A stretch of 64,000 nt of DNA from Stromatinia cepivora (lineage: Eukaryota > Ascomycota > Leotiomycetes > Helotiales > Sclerotiniaceae): assembly GCA_014898415.1 (NCBI GenBank), contig RCTD01000026.1, positions 62,001 to 126,000 of the forward strand, given 5' to 3'. Shown here piece after piece: positions 23,834 through 35,499 of the stretch; the first letter of the stretch is position 1; each line of letters begins with the position of its first letter. The notes under the pieces are model-generated. The model worked only from the letters and a program-made list of their open reading frames with translations. It ran no database searches and was not told where the DNA came from. The translations under genes and the position numbers were made by a program.

Positions 23834-24429
23834 GTGGACAATCCTCCGATTCGGGAAAGGCTTACTGCTATCATCCGTAACATGTATGCCGATGTGCAAT
23901 CCATTTCTCATGGCCCAGCTCTCAATTCCATACTCTATTTACGTGCTTGTATTGGTGAAAGCCTGCGTCTCTGTCCCCCGGTATCAATGCCTCTCCCTAG
24001 AGAAGTTCTCCCTGGAGGTTTGCAGGTAAATGGACACAGCTTTAACCCGGGTACCATCGTTGGAGTTCCTACTTATACGCTTCATCGCAGCGAAAAGCAT
24101 TTTGACCAACCATACGTTTACGATCCAAGTCGCTGGTTGGTCAAAGGCGCAGACAGCATGGACGAACATGAAGGGCGCAGTCGAGGGGAAATATCAAAAG
24201 CTAGAGAAGTCTTTGCTCCATTTAGTTTAGGACCTAGAGCATGGATTGGAAAGAGTGTAGCGTTGTATAGCTGCAGGTTGGCGTCGCAAGAGTTTTATGG
24301 CTCTATAATATTAGGATTGCACCGGACTGTGAGAAGATCGGTGTGGGGAGGAACGGCGAGTATAAAATGAAAGATTTTTTTATTGTTGGCAAGGAGGGAC
24401 CGATCTTGCAATTCCAAAAAAGAGTTTGA
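23834..24429 (+). pseudogene. Cytochrome P450 C-terminal fragment, frameshifted, haem Cys lost
   Basis: Only about the last third of a P450 is present. The helix-K motif ESLR is intact (GESLRLCPPV), followed by the PREVLPGG.. segment, DPSRWL and the haem-binding region. That region reads FSLGPRAWIG: the axial Cys of FxxGxRxCxG is Trp (TGG at 24242-24244). Around 24266-24272 the frame shifts; the conserved C-terminal part then continues in another frame to TGA at 24427-24429. No N-terminal two thirds exist upstream; hydrolase sequence stands there instead. It cannot bind haem normally and is a relic. Confidence 0.85.
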
Positions 24430-25828
24430 TTTTAAACTGCCTCTAGGTTTCCGAACACCATGGAATGCAGAAGATCCATGCTTCGTTGTTTATAGCTGGG
24501 CTTCATACTTCCTGTTACTAGTTAGTACTTAGCTCTCCGGCCACTAAAATATAAATCTACTTTACCCGGTACACAATCAATACTTCCCAACCAAACTCCA
24601 GCGCTGAAACAAAGGAGCCATGATTCATATTGCATGAATTGGTGAACCGGAACCGAATTACCAGTCTTCTTGAACAACAGCAAGAGCAACGATCGTTGAA
24701 TTGACTCTGCGGACCCAATCCCTAAATTTCGTACTGATAAATCAGAGCACAAACAAGAAGAAATGTTTTGACAACCTTTCTTCCTTTCGGTCAATGATAT
24801 CGGTATGCAGAAAGTAGCGGATGTATAAATATTTGCAAAGTCTTTCGCTCCAAATTCGATGTGAAGAACATCTGAACTTTCAGAATGCACAGCCTATAGG
24901 AACGAAGTATCTCAATCATTTCTAACATATATCTAGCCAACAACATTTTGAAGCTTGAAGGATCACCGGAGAAGCGGACGTAGGTTGACATTTCAATGAC
25001 CGCTTTCAATTCATACGTTGAGGCCGGTCTGTCTGACCATGCCCAAAAATATCGCGCCCTTCATCTGCAACATTTCAGCCCTAATTCCATGTTTGAATGT
25101 TCGACTTTAGTAGAGATATTGAACACTTCTAATCATCATCGAAGATGGCCGTATTCCCCATCTGACAAAAAAAAGCACACCGGATTTGATATTCCAATGT
25201 CGATTTCCATCTCCGCCATTGAAACATCTCTAATCATGCCCCAAATCAACGCATGCCAAATCAGCAGAAAGGCAAACAAAACTTCATCTTGAATATCCGG
25301 CTTTATTTCAGAAATTCAGATGTTCAGATGTTCAGCTCTTTTTAGAAGAATGAGATGATTTATAATCAACCACCCTTTCCACTGCAAGGTTTGCATTCAT
25401 CTTGACCCAATTCGTCTAATTCAAATACCCAAACCGTGGTTGGAAAATGTAATTTTACATCCATTGAGAAGTGTTCTTCTTACCACTCTCTTGTGTCATA
25501 ACAAGTCTTGATTGTAGATAAATGAGATTATTTTCAAACAATTGAATCTGTTATTATACCCATGCCACAATCAAGTACATCTGTGTAGTTGGATACAATA
25601 GTTGCTAAGCCTCACAGACCTTTTCAATGTCTAAATTGAAAGTGGACATTCAAATGTCATTTTTGGTAGAAATAGCTGCTAAGAGCCATCCCCTTCTGAG
25701 TCGGCCAGATCAAAGCAAAGAGCCTAAAGACCTGACGGGGCGCATACACTTCGTGAGGTCGCGATTGAAAGCGGACATTCAAATGTCACTTTCAGCCACC
25801 GCAACACAAACCCGCTTTTCCCCCTGTA
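24430..25828. other. Intergenic region with a duplicated palindromic motif
   Basis: No gene is recognised. A nearly palindromic ~28-bp motif occurs twice (25636-25664 and 25764-25792). Confidence 0.5.
25636..25792. repeat. Two copies of an imperfect palindrome 128 bp apart
   Basis: Core TGAAAGYGGACATTCAAATG followed by TCAYTTT. The arms GACATT and AATGTC flank CA, and extend outward as AAAG/CTTT with one unpaired G. The two copies differ by two transitions. They lie just downstream of the TIM21 stop codon (25829) and could be the ends of a small miniature element. Confidence 0.65.
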
Positions 25829-26617
25829 TCATCGCCAAGTTATCCCTAAGAATCTACTCTTATTCTTCCCAGGCCCATTCGTTGCATCCGCATTCTCAAG
25901 GTATATCCTCTGATGTCCTTTCACGTCCAAGAATAAGTATTTGTATACAAATTCGCTCTCAGATGGTCGCCTGATCATGTGTAGATTCACCACACCTTGA
26001 TTCAGCGGACCCTCGACATTAAAATGCATAACCAAATGTTCCACTCCTCGACGGTCTTTTGTAATATTGGACCTGTATGTAAATCAGTACCATGCCAACA
26101 CAAATGTAGTTTAGAATACATACGCAATAGGCCCAGCTCTAGCCCACTTGCTAGATGTCGGCTCGCCATATGCCCTTATCTTCTTTCCATTACCCAATAC
26201 TTCTATGCATCGTGGATCCTTCTTGACTTGATCGGCTGCTCTATTGAACTGGTTGATTTTACTTTCGGGAGCAAACACTTCTGTGTAAAGAAGATAGATG
26301 ACACCACCCTGTATTAAACGTTAGAAGTCAAGGGTATGGAAATCTGGTGATCAATTTACAGTTAATACTGTGCCTAGGAGGACAGTACCAAGGTTGAAAG
26401 TCTGTTGTGTTGTTCTGGCAACCTTTTCCCGTCCCGACAAATCGCGCCAAGGAACTCTGCCATCATCATTGAAGGTTGTAACGGCTTTCCTTTTTGGTTG
26501 CGACGAGGTATTTGTGGTACCTAAGCCTGTATGTGTTGCGTAGAGTCGTGCGGCGAGAAGCGGTCGCAAGGATGAAGGTAAACTAAACAGATATACGGGT
26601 CTGATTGAAGGGAGCAT
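25829..26617 (-). CDS. TIM21: Tim21, subunit of the mitochondrial TIM23 import complex
   Basis: Exons 26617-26360, 26308-26124 and 26072-25829 (introns of 51 and 51 bp, phases 0 and 2) give 228 residues. The N-terminus is a mitochondrial presequence rich in Arg/Ser/Leu without acids (SLRPLLAARLYAT), followed by one membrane anchor (LGTVLLGTVLT then GGVIYLLYTEVF). The Tim21 domain then shows SKINQFNRAADQVKKDPR, AYGEPTSSKWARAGPIA, VMHFNVEGPLNQGVV and KYLFLDVKGHQRIYLENA. Tim21 binds the Tom22 intermembrane-space domain and links TIM23 to the respiratory chain. Length and layout are normal. It is divergent from GLO3. Confidence 0.93.
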
Positions 26618-27120
26618 CTTTGGTTTGGTGGGAGGTGGGTTGCTTTAAGATGGAAGAAAGAGGGGAAGATGATTTAGAGATTGAACGAGTAGGACGGATT
26701 GAATGAGAAGCAAGATGGGTATCAAATAGGATATCAATACACGAAAGAACAAGAACTTTGTGCCAACTTTGTATCGTTGTTGGGATGCAGTAACAATGAG
26801 AACATATAAGAAGTGAAAGATATAAATCCTAGATATAAATTATTTTGAAGCTTCAAGCTATTGTGGGGGTTAATGTTTTAGTAAGTGAGTGCAGGATCTT
26901 TAGTGCTTGTCTAAGCCTGTAATCTAATCTAATGCCACTTTACCAAAATAAGCTTAGTGGGCACGAACCTTAATTAACGTGTGAATGTACTCCGTATAGT
27001 AATCTGGCCGTCCCTCGACTACTCAAGAATTTGAATTTGACCACGTAAAAGGGGCCTTATTTCTACAACTTGGAACAACTTTCACAAACAATATCTATAC
27101 ATCTTGTAAGGATACCCAAA
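26618..27120. promoter_or_regulatory. Shared divergent upstream region of TIM21 and GLO3
   Basis: These 503 bp separate two start codons facing away from each other. They must carry both core promoters. No specific factor site is certain. Confidence 0.6.
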
Positions 27121-28818
27121 ATGGCCGCTCTTGCTTCGAAAGTGCAATCACAAAAGCTCTTCGAGAAGTTGAAGACAAAGCCAGCAAACAGGGTACGCAA
27201 GATAATCCTTCTCTAAAAGTGTTCAACCATGATGCACATGCTGATTTATATCGCGGAATCAGATTTGTTTTGATTGTGGGGCAAAGAATCCAACATGGAC
27301 TTCTGTGCCTTTTGGAATTTACCTCTGTCTTGATTGTTCCTCGAATCATCGCAACCTGGGTGTTCACATCTCCTTTGTGCGATCGACGAACCTTGACCGT
27401 ATGTATTGCGGACGACCTTGGCGCAGATTGAAGAGGCTAATATGGTGACCAGAATGGCAATGGGATCAATTACGAGTTATGAAAGTTGGTGGTAACGAAT
27501 CTGCTACGAAATACTTCCAATCGAATGGAGGGACTGCAGCACTCAACAGCAAGGACCCTAAAACTAAATACCAGTCGAACGCGGCCACCAAATACAAGGA
27601 AGAATTGAAAAGACGTGCTGCCAAGGATGCTGCAGAGTATGCTATTTTCCGGAGATTTTACATATTGATGCTGACAAAATGTACAGATACCCGAACGAAG
27701 TTGTCATTACTGATGCAGCGAGTGACGCTGCTGACGGAACCTCCACACCTGCCGGCGAACCTGAAGACGACTTCTTTTCTTCTTGGGATAAGCCATCGAT
27801 TAAACGACCAACTCCTCCAATATCTCGAACCGCCACACCACCTGTCGTCGGGCGAACACCCTCCCCTTTTCTCAACGCTGGCGCCAATGCTGCTGGTAAT
27901 GGAATCGCAAGAGCAACATCACCACTCGGGAAAACAGAAGGCTCAGCTGCAGCACCTACTGCCAGCCGTATTACATCGTCCGCAGCATTGCGCAAAGGAA
28001 CCACAACGGGGGCAGGACCACGAAAAGCCAATGTTCTCGGCGCCAAGAAAGCCAAGTTGGGTGCGAAGAAGGTCACAGGCGATGCGATTGATTTTGATGC
28101 TGCCGAGCGAAAAGCAAAGGAAGAAGCCGAGAGAATCGAGAAATTAGGTTATGACCCTGAAGCTGAAGAGGCTGCGACAAAGAAGTCATCTACTACTAAG
28201 ACATCAGACATTGCCGCGCCAACACCTGTCAGCCCGGGAAGGGCAGGATATGGTTCTGGTCACAGCAGAGAGCGGTCAAATGGTGAGGTCGAAAGGCTCG
28301 GAATGGGTATGGGGCGACTTGGGTTTGGACAGATTGGAGGCGCAAAACCTGCAGCTACTGCACAAAAGAAGATGGGTGGTTTTGGCTCAGTGGGACCTAT
28401 CAAGGCTACAAAAGAAGGTAGAGCATCACATTTATGGGCTACCACATTTTTGAATTTCAAGGCTAACATTTATGCAGATGACGAGGAGAAATATGCCCGT
28501 CAAAAGTTCGGCAGCCAAAAGGGCATTTCATCCGACGAATTTTTCGGCAAGGGATCATTCGACCCGAGCGCACAATCAGAAGCCAAGACTCGCCTACAAG
28601 GTTTCGAAGGAGCCACAGCTATTTCATCCAACGCTTACTTCGGAAGACCCGAAGAAGAAGAGACGGGGGAAGATTACGGAGATCTCGAAACTGCCGCAAA
28701 GGACTTCGTGAGGAAATTTGGTGTCACAGCCGGTGATGATTTGGATAATTTGACACAAGTCCTCGGAGAGGGTGCAAGCAAACTTCAAGGTGCCATCAGA
28801 AGTTATTTGAACGGCTAA
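27121..28818 (+). CDS. GLO3: Glo3-type ARF GTPase-activating protein (ArfGAP2/3)
   Basis: Five exons (27121-27192, 27263-27398, 27453-27636, 27687-28417, 28478-28818) with consistent phases encode 487 residues. Exon 2 carries the ArfGAP zinc finger [11 protein letters not shown]...YLCLDC (CX2CX16CX2C) and the [13 protein letters not shown] segment with the catalytic Arg. The middle has the Glo3-type [16 protein letters not shown] region, and the C-terminus the repeats around [11 protein letters not shown] and [11 protein letters not shown] that mark Glo3 homologues. Glo3 stimulates GTP hydrolysis on Arf1 and works with COPI coat in Golgi-to-ER transport. Length is normal for the family. Confidence 0.94.
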
Positions 28819-29375
28819 ATCATGGTGGCGGATGGTAGGTGGGGGAGTCGGGCGTTGGTATGAGCTTTATGTGACATGCGGCATTATTGATGGCAAATCT
28901 AAGAACGAGACGAACAGACTCTAAGATCGCAGACCGGGTAAAAAGCTAATCGTCGTAGCAATCAATGAGGATAATTCATTTATTGTCTTATGTATAACTT
29001 TTGTCTGTTGCAATTTAGATGGCATTTCTTGCTTGTAAATATTGGGGATCTTCAATACATTCTAAAATTAAATTTGAGGTGTTCGGATTGATGATGTGTT
29101 AGATGGCATGTTGTATTCTTCGTGGCTATTCGTTACGTATTTGACCAATGTTGATGTCTGAATGTACACCGAAAGTTCGGGATGAAAGCTTTGGAAACTT
29201 GAAGGCAATCAAATGTTCAGATGTATTTGACATTAAAATGAACAATATACTAGGTGAAATCAAAACTATCATTACCAGGCATCTTAATTGAATCTCTAAG
29301 CCATTGACATCCGGTGTGGAGAGGTAGATATTTTTGTGTATCATGAAGCTTCTGTTTGCCCATATTCAAGCACTA
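28819..29375. other. Convergent intergenic region
   Basis: Between the 3' ends of GLO3 and the secreted-protein gene. It probably holds both 3' UTRs. Nothing else is seen. Confidence 0.5.
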
Positions 29376-30675
29376 TTACATTCGTTGACTTGTTGACGAG
29401 AGCAGAAGGCTCTGCTGAGTCGATGAAGTACTACTGATGAAGCACGTTGAACGTAAAGGCGCAGAGTACAGAGTGGCCACGGCAGTAGGCCCAGCTTCCC
29501 ATGTAACAAAATTGATTGCCTTGACAACTTCCGCGTAGACACCAACATCAATATAGAAACCCTCGGTAACATTAAGCTTGCATGGCTTGTCTGGTTGATA
29601 TGTGATGCAAGCCTTGTATTGAGGGGCGTCGATATATGCACCTGCTTCGAATTTGAAGCTGCGGCTGAAGACTTCCACAGAGACAACAGCTTTCAATTTA
29701 TACCTCAGAGCGACCGTAACGCATGCAGCTCCTGACTTAAACTTTGCTGGTATGGGGCTGACTTTAATTCCTTTCCTATGTTTTGTTAGATTCTATGCAA
29801 GAGGCATTTGTGGAGATATGATAAAAACAAGGAATTACTTACAGGTTCTCTTTCACAAATTCTCCACCAAGTGGGTTTAGTATGATATAAGAATCATCTG
29901 GGAATTTTACTTGGAAACCAGTGATGAGATCAACAGGCCCAGTAACTGTGAAGACCAAATCAATATCAAAGATCAGGCCAACAGAGGCATTGTCGTTAAG
30001 CTGGCCACATTAGTAAATTAACAACATCCTCACAATTAAGTATTTGCTTATACTTACCTCTATACCAACTTTCTGATGTAAATATTGGGACAGTATAAGA
30101 TCCGGCTGCAGCGAACGTAATGTCTATCTCGAAATGACCAGTCACACCTTGAAAATCGGGTTTGGGATTTAGGTTCAGTGCATCGACAAGTATCTCTGTA
30201 GGGTTCGTCCAGAAATATGAAAAGTCTCCTAAGATGGAGTCATTCCTCTCAATTCCTGTGGTTGTAACGATTGCTTTGCTAGTAGTGAAACACTCCACGC
30301 AAGTTGCTTTGACAGATCCTCCGATATTTCTACCCTCGCTAGGCGTGGTCTTGATTGAACTGAGAGACTCGAAGTTAACAAGTTTTGTTTTTTGATAGAT
30401 TGAAACCAATGACTTACATCTAGAACATTAGAAGATTTGGTGGTAGACGGTGGGCCAGAGAAAGATCCGAGTTCTGACGTCTGACGTTTTTCTTCTAAAG
30501 AAGAGACAACTTCGACATCAGCGTAGCGTATTTGAGGCTTCGAGTACCCATCTTTCCTGCCATGTGCTTTGTCTGGAATAGAATCAATGGGCATATAAGG
30601 AGAGACAACAACAGGAAGAGCCCAGTTAATGACCAAACTCGAGATAATTGTCCACCTCATGTTGGGCAAATGCAA
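29376..30675 (-). CDS. Secreted DUF7223-like fungal protein (possible frame break)
   Basis: Proposed exons are 30675-30418, 30367-30058, 30000-29843 and 29775-29376. The N-terminus has a signal-peptide-like stretch (IISSLVINWALPVVVS), with start at Met1 or the Met at residue 6. The central part VKATCVECFTTSKAIV and the later beta-rich segments (GHFEIDITFAAAGSYTV, IDVGVYAEVVKAI) resemble the DUF7223 domain of fungal secreted proteins. Function is unknown. Introns 1 (50 bp) and 3 fit in phase. Intron 2 (30057-30001) has a good GTAAGT donor and CAG acceptor but leaves the reading frame out by one base. Either the splice site is different, or a one-base change has broken the gene. Confidence 0.6.
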
Positions 30676-33600
30676 CGATCAAATCTTTTTAAATTGAAGG
30701 ATGATGAAAGGTAACAGAGAAAATCTTTTGCAGAAACAAATGCAAGTTGGGCGGGGGCATATGCAATGATAGAATATATCCACAGACATCGCTTCCAAAA
30801 TATCAAAGCATGCTACTGGTAGCTATTTCTGATACGAAACCATCCCATCCCAAGTCAGATTTAGCAGTGACAGATGCAGAATTCCACCACTGCATCTGCA
30901 ATTACCAGCGCTTCCATTTTGATAGTAAATAAGGCAATTCACATAGTTCTCAACCTCGGTGAGTAGATTCACTTCCTTCCATTCTTGGGCAACCGCTGGC
31001 GCGCCAGGATATCAAACGAATAGGCGGCCTTTAACATTGAGCCTCATAGTGAGCTGTACATTTTAGGTGGATCCGAGCTATTGTTTCACAAGACCACCTT
31101 GGAAAATATGGCGAGGAGGGGCTATCATCATTCGTACGTTTATTACGTATTGGGGTCGGAATCTGGGGGCGGTTTGAGATCACCGCGCATAAGCCTTGTC
31201 AAGCTTATCTACCTAAGCAAAGCCCTTACATATATGACAGTTCAGTAAGTCGCCGCTCAAGGCAAGGTTCAGTCTGATAATTTTTGTAGGATGATATTCG
31301 GTCCAAGCTGTCGCGACTGCAATATAGAAGTTTCGGTCAAAGTAGGTGTAAGCAGTTGGAGTAATGCACCCGATAGCATTCAACAACCGACTTTAACAAT
31401 TTCCACTCTCGAGCCTCGATACAGCATGCCTCATAAATATTAGAAATATGAAGCCTAAAGCCAATAATGAGTGAAAATAGCCTCACATTAAGCAAAAGCG
31501 AGCATCGCCACACGCATTTCCGCCCGATTATGCGCAACACTACCTGTGAATGAATGCGCCATTTCACGAAACGCTTCCCAATTTACTACTTGAGAAGTAA
31601 TGAATATCACATTTTGTATTCACTAAATCTGATACAAATTGACAACCTTATTGATTTCACCTGAGGTGAAATAAATATTCCATTCTTTAAACTGCACTAA
31701 TACGCATGGCGAGAACATCGTTATATTCAATTTTCATGTCTTGTTATGAGTCTGCACCGACCGATGTACTTCACTAGGAGAACACTGGGCGGTGCAATCA
31801 TGGCGCGGTCCACACGCTTCACGTGAGAGACTAGACCTGCTAGATATTATCTTGCCGGTTCAGAGAATAGTGGTCAAGCGAAGAAAAGGGGTGATGTAAT
31901 ACAAGCCAAATTAGAAGAAACTACCAGATCGCTCAACTATACTCATGAACTCAAAATATCGAAGTTAAGATCTATATATAGGCAGGAAATGTAGTTAGTC
32001 GGGGGAAAAGAGAGGATCAAGAGTGAGGTGGCGAGGAAGGAGTCTTATATTCGGGTAAAGGGGAGGTCTTAGCCCAATTGTGGATGCGCGCATATATTAG
32101 ATGTTGTGGAAGTTAAACGCAATACTAGTCTTAGAGTGTCTTTTGGTAGGATTTGAAGAGTTAATTAGTGAGAATTATGTGGGGAAAGCACGATCTAACC
32201 TTCACTACACACATTATTCATCATGACGCTTAGATGCTGTTCATTGTTATAAGCGTTACTTTATCGTGATTAATTTTATGAGTATTCCATTACTGTGGTT
32301 CATTATTGCGTCGCCGCCTTCTGCTGCCATCCGCAATTCACACGGTATTTACAAGCACGCCGTGATGCGCCAGTGATATATAAAACCCGTCTCGCAGCCA
32401 GTCCTAGCTGCCATACACAAGCGAAAATTGTAGGCTACGATGTGTGAAAAAAAGTCATGAGAGAGAAGGCGAGGTTATCTTTACAAGCAAAGCCAAAGAA
32501 AAGATGATATCCCCCCCCCCCCTTTTTCGGAGTATCTATCGTGATTGTCGGCTGAGGCCCATTGAGTAACCAAAGACTTAACCGTTCTTAGTATGACATC
32601 AATTAGAGACTTTGATATCCGCCCCCAAAGCTCATCCGCCTGGCCTGTTCATCAGGGTTCATATTTAATTGCTTATGCAACTTCGACGATTCAGGCATGT
32701 GTTTTTCCAAATGCAAGTTTTCTGCAGTGCTCTATTGAATCAGACACTTGGTAGCATTGACAAGAAACTCCTCGTTAATACTGAAATTACTGCGGCGGAA
32801 ATTTTGTGGAGAAATTGTAGGCACAAAATAGGGGTCTATAAAGGGCTGACACAAGCCAAAGTAAGACCACCAATTCCCATTAAATCCTCCACACTCCTGA
32901 GCAACCGCGATTCTGATATGAGATATCAATTCCTTACTTAGAATACTACTTAGTACTCAAGCAAAAGAGCCTATTCTTTAAGACCTGACGCTGAATAGAA
33001 AGTCGGCATCATATGGCCTGATACTAGTACTGTTCTAGGTTCAAACCCTCATGATTCCTAACAACCAAATCACCCAAATTCAGCGGGTGAATAAAACACC
33101 TGTGTCTTGATATAATACAACAGTGTTGGCGAGAAACACAAATTCTGATTTAAGAAGCCAAAAGGTTGATGAGTTCTGTCCAATTCTCAGCTCAAAATTA
33201 TGACAGGTTGATTAGACACAGAACTTTGGAAGAGACATTGTTTTTCTGATGTGAGGTTTATTTCGTCCACAATATGAGGGCCATACCCTATTCCATGATA
33301 AAATTCACGTTTGAAACCCTCGATAGAATAGATAGTACTACCACCTACTCTGTGAGCATGAAATATTAGCTTCGCTTGATGATTGAGGGAGTAGATATTG
33401 AGTAGAGACGCTTTGCGGCAGGATTTCCGCTGACTGCGCCCAATATTTTTGACGGCAGATCGTTAACCAAGGGACTGCACAGCCTACTGTTTATTTTTCG
33501 TAAATATGAGTCAATTCACAGCAGTAAGTTAAGTGGAGTGAAGATGATGATTAATAATAATGATTTTGAGTCATCAAACCCAACACAAACCCCCGCTGTT

Positions 33601-33805
33601 GACTACAAACTCCTTCATCGATCTCGCCTATTGCAGTGACTCCAAGGTTCCGGGGTTCCAGGGGCAGAGTGCCTAATGGCGCTATAACTGCAAGCTGCAC
33701 CGTGCTGGAGCACCTATAAATGATACATGGGACCCCAACAACGCCATAACTCACTCATCATAATTGTCCTTCAAATTGCAAACAAAACTACAAAACTTAT
33801 TCTTC
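30676..33805. other. Gene-poor region
   Basis: No convincing coding sequence. It contains a C12 tract (32511-32522) and a TATA-like TATATAAAA at about 32376-32384 that leads to no visible gene. The short open frames (for example 32669-32941) lack domain similarity. Confidence 0.45.
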
Positions 33806-35499
33806 ATGCCTAAGAAAAGGTTTACATCACAATACTCGAAACCTGCCAGTACAGTCCATCCATCACTCAACTCTAATGCTTCTGCTTCGGCATCGGCATC
33901 GCAAAGTACGTCCGTCATATTGAACAACCCCAATTTACCCCGCCATCCTCCTACTGATCATCAAACTGATGCGCGAATTGTGCAACAGATAAAAATGTTC
34001 CATCCGTAAACGATTTAATAAACTCCGCCCGCAAAATTGGTATCTCTCCTACTGAACACCTCCGCGCCGCCTCTTCGCTCAGTCCCTCTTCTCATACCCT
34101 TCCTCCTCAAATCCGCCATCTCCTCTCCCATCCCGAAACGCCTTCCCCCACTCCCCGTAGACCCGTCTACAGTCGGCGTTTTGATGCCAATGGGCGTCGC
34201 ATACCAGCAGGCCCTGCTCCACCCAGAAGTTGGCTTGAAGGAAGCAGACATGCACCTGCTGATGTGCGAAGACGATTCCGCTTACAACAGAATGGAGGAG
34301 AAGGACGGTTATTCCAGAGAGGGGTGGGCTGTTTTCCTGGTCTCAGTGATAATATGAATGGAAATGGGCGAAATGGAGGAAGGAGTCTGCTAGAGATGTG
34401 TTTAAGAGGATTGGCGAGGGATTGGGAGGAAATGAGTGTTTATGAGTCGAATAACTTGGCAATGTTGCCGGTAGGGTTGAGGATGGCGCTTCTAAGCTAT
34501 ATCGCAGTTTATGGGCCGGAGGAAGGGGTCGGGTTCCAAGGGTTGAAGAACTTACTTGTTTCGCCGATACAGGAAGAAAGCGCCGGTGAAAGTACAGGCG
34601 CAGCAGAAGGACGAATCGAAGAAGAGACCGAAAATTGGGAAGAGGAAGTTGATGGAAGGTCTGCCAGAGGGAATAATGATGATTTCTTTCGACTGGATCT
34701 AGGTGGATCAGTGGGAAGGTCGGTTAGCTTGAAACAGCTGTCAACCCTTCTCACAACTACTACTATCAATAAAGAAACAATACCTCGATCTCTGCCAGCA
34801 ACCCTTCCACACCTTACCCATCTATCGCTCTCTCATCCTCCATCTTCGATCTCTTGGCCTCGTCTTCTCGCTATCACGCCCCACCTCAAAACCATTACTC
34901 ATCTCTCTTTGGCTTACTGGCCCGCTCCTTCACTCACACCAAACTCAAACACTACTGTTTTTGAGTCTCCAATATCCGGAAGGAGAGATATTCAATACGG
35001 TGCTAGTAATATGTATTCACGGACTTTAGATGGAGATTTTTCGGAGTCGGCATTGGTATTGAAGAAATTAGCGAGCGGAGTCTACGGCCTCGAGTATCTG
35101 GATTTGGAGGGATGTATAGATTGGATATTAGCATTAGAGGATGTGAATGGTGTGGATTGGGGCAACCAGTGGAGGAGGGTGAGCACTTTGATATTGAGGA
35201 GTGGAATGAGGGAAGATGGTCTAGATCCAGAGGTGCCTGGTTTCGAAGGGTGGTCCGAAAAAGAAAAGCACGGTTATGGGAAGGCTGTATCGGATGGGTT
35301 GCATGTCGAGCAATACATAAATAGGATGAGGAAAAGCAAAGGGTTGCAATGGATGGATATCATTATCGATCCGAACCCCAAAGGGATTAAATCGAGGATT
35401 CCTAAGGAGTTTTCAGAACCGATCGTTAGAGGTGCTGGTACTAGGAATTGGAATGACGAATTGGCTACAGCAATTGCTAATAGTGCTTGGGAGTCTTAA
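33806..35499 (+). CDS. Conserved fungal protein with leucine-rich segments, unknown function
   Basis: Two exons, 33806-33905 and 33989-35499 (intron 83 bp, GTACGT...CAG, phase 1), give 536 residues. It begins MPKKRFTSQYSKPASTVHPS. The splice leads into SVNDLINSARKIG and a proline/arginine-rich stretch (RRPVYSRRF, PPRSWL), an N-terminal pattern I recall from a conserved filamentous-fungal family, sometimes labelled tafazzin in annotations without acyltransferase motifs. Residues about 270-390 contain leucine-rich repeat-like units (LPHLTHLSLSHP, LKTITHLSLAYW, YGLEYLDLEGC). No membrane segment or catalytic motif is visible. The end is a normal stop after SAWES. Confidence 0.75.

Noticed and set aside
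33030..33060. tRNA-like GGTTCAAACCC motif
   Set aside because: No matching acceptor, D or anticodon stems around it.
34509..34769. 86-codon minus-strand Ser-rich open frame
   Set aside because: Antisense of the leucine-rich protein's acidic and Ser-rich coding region.
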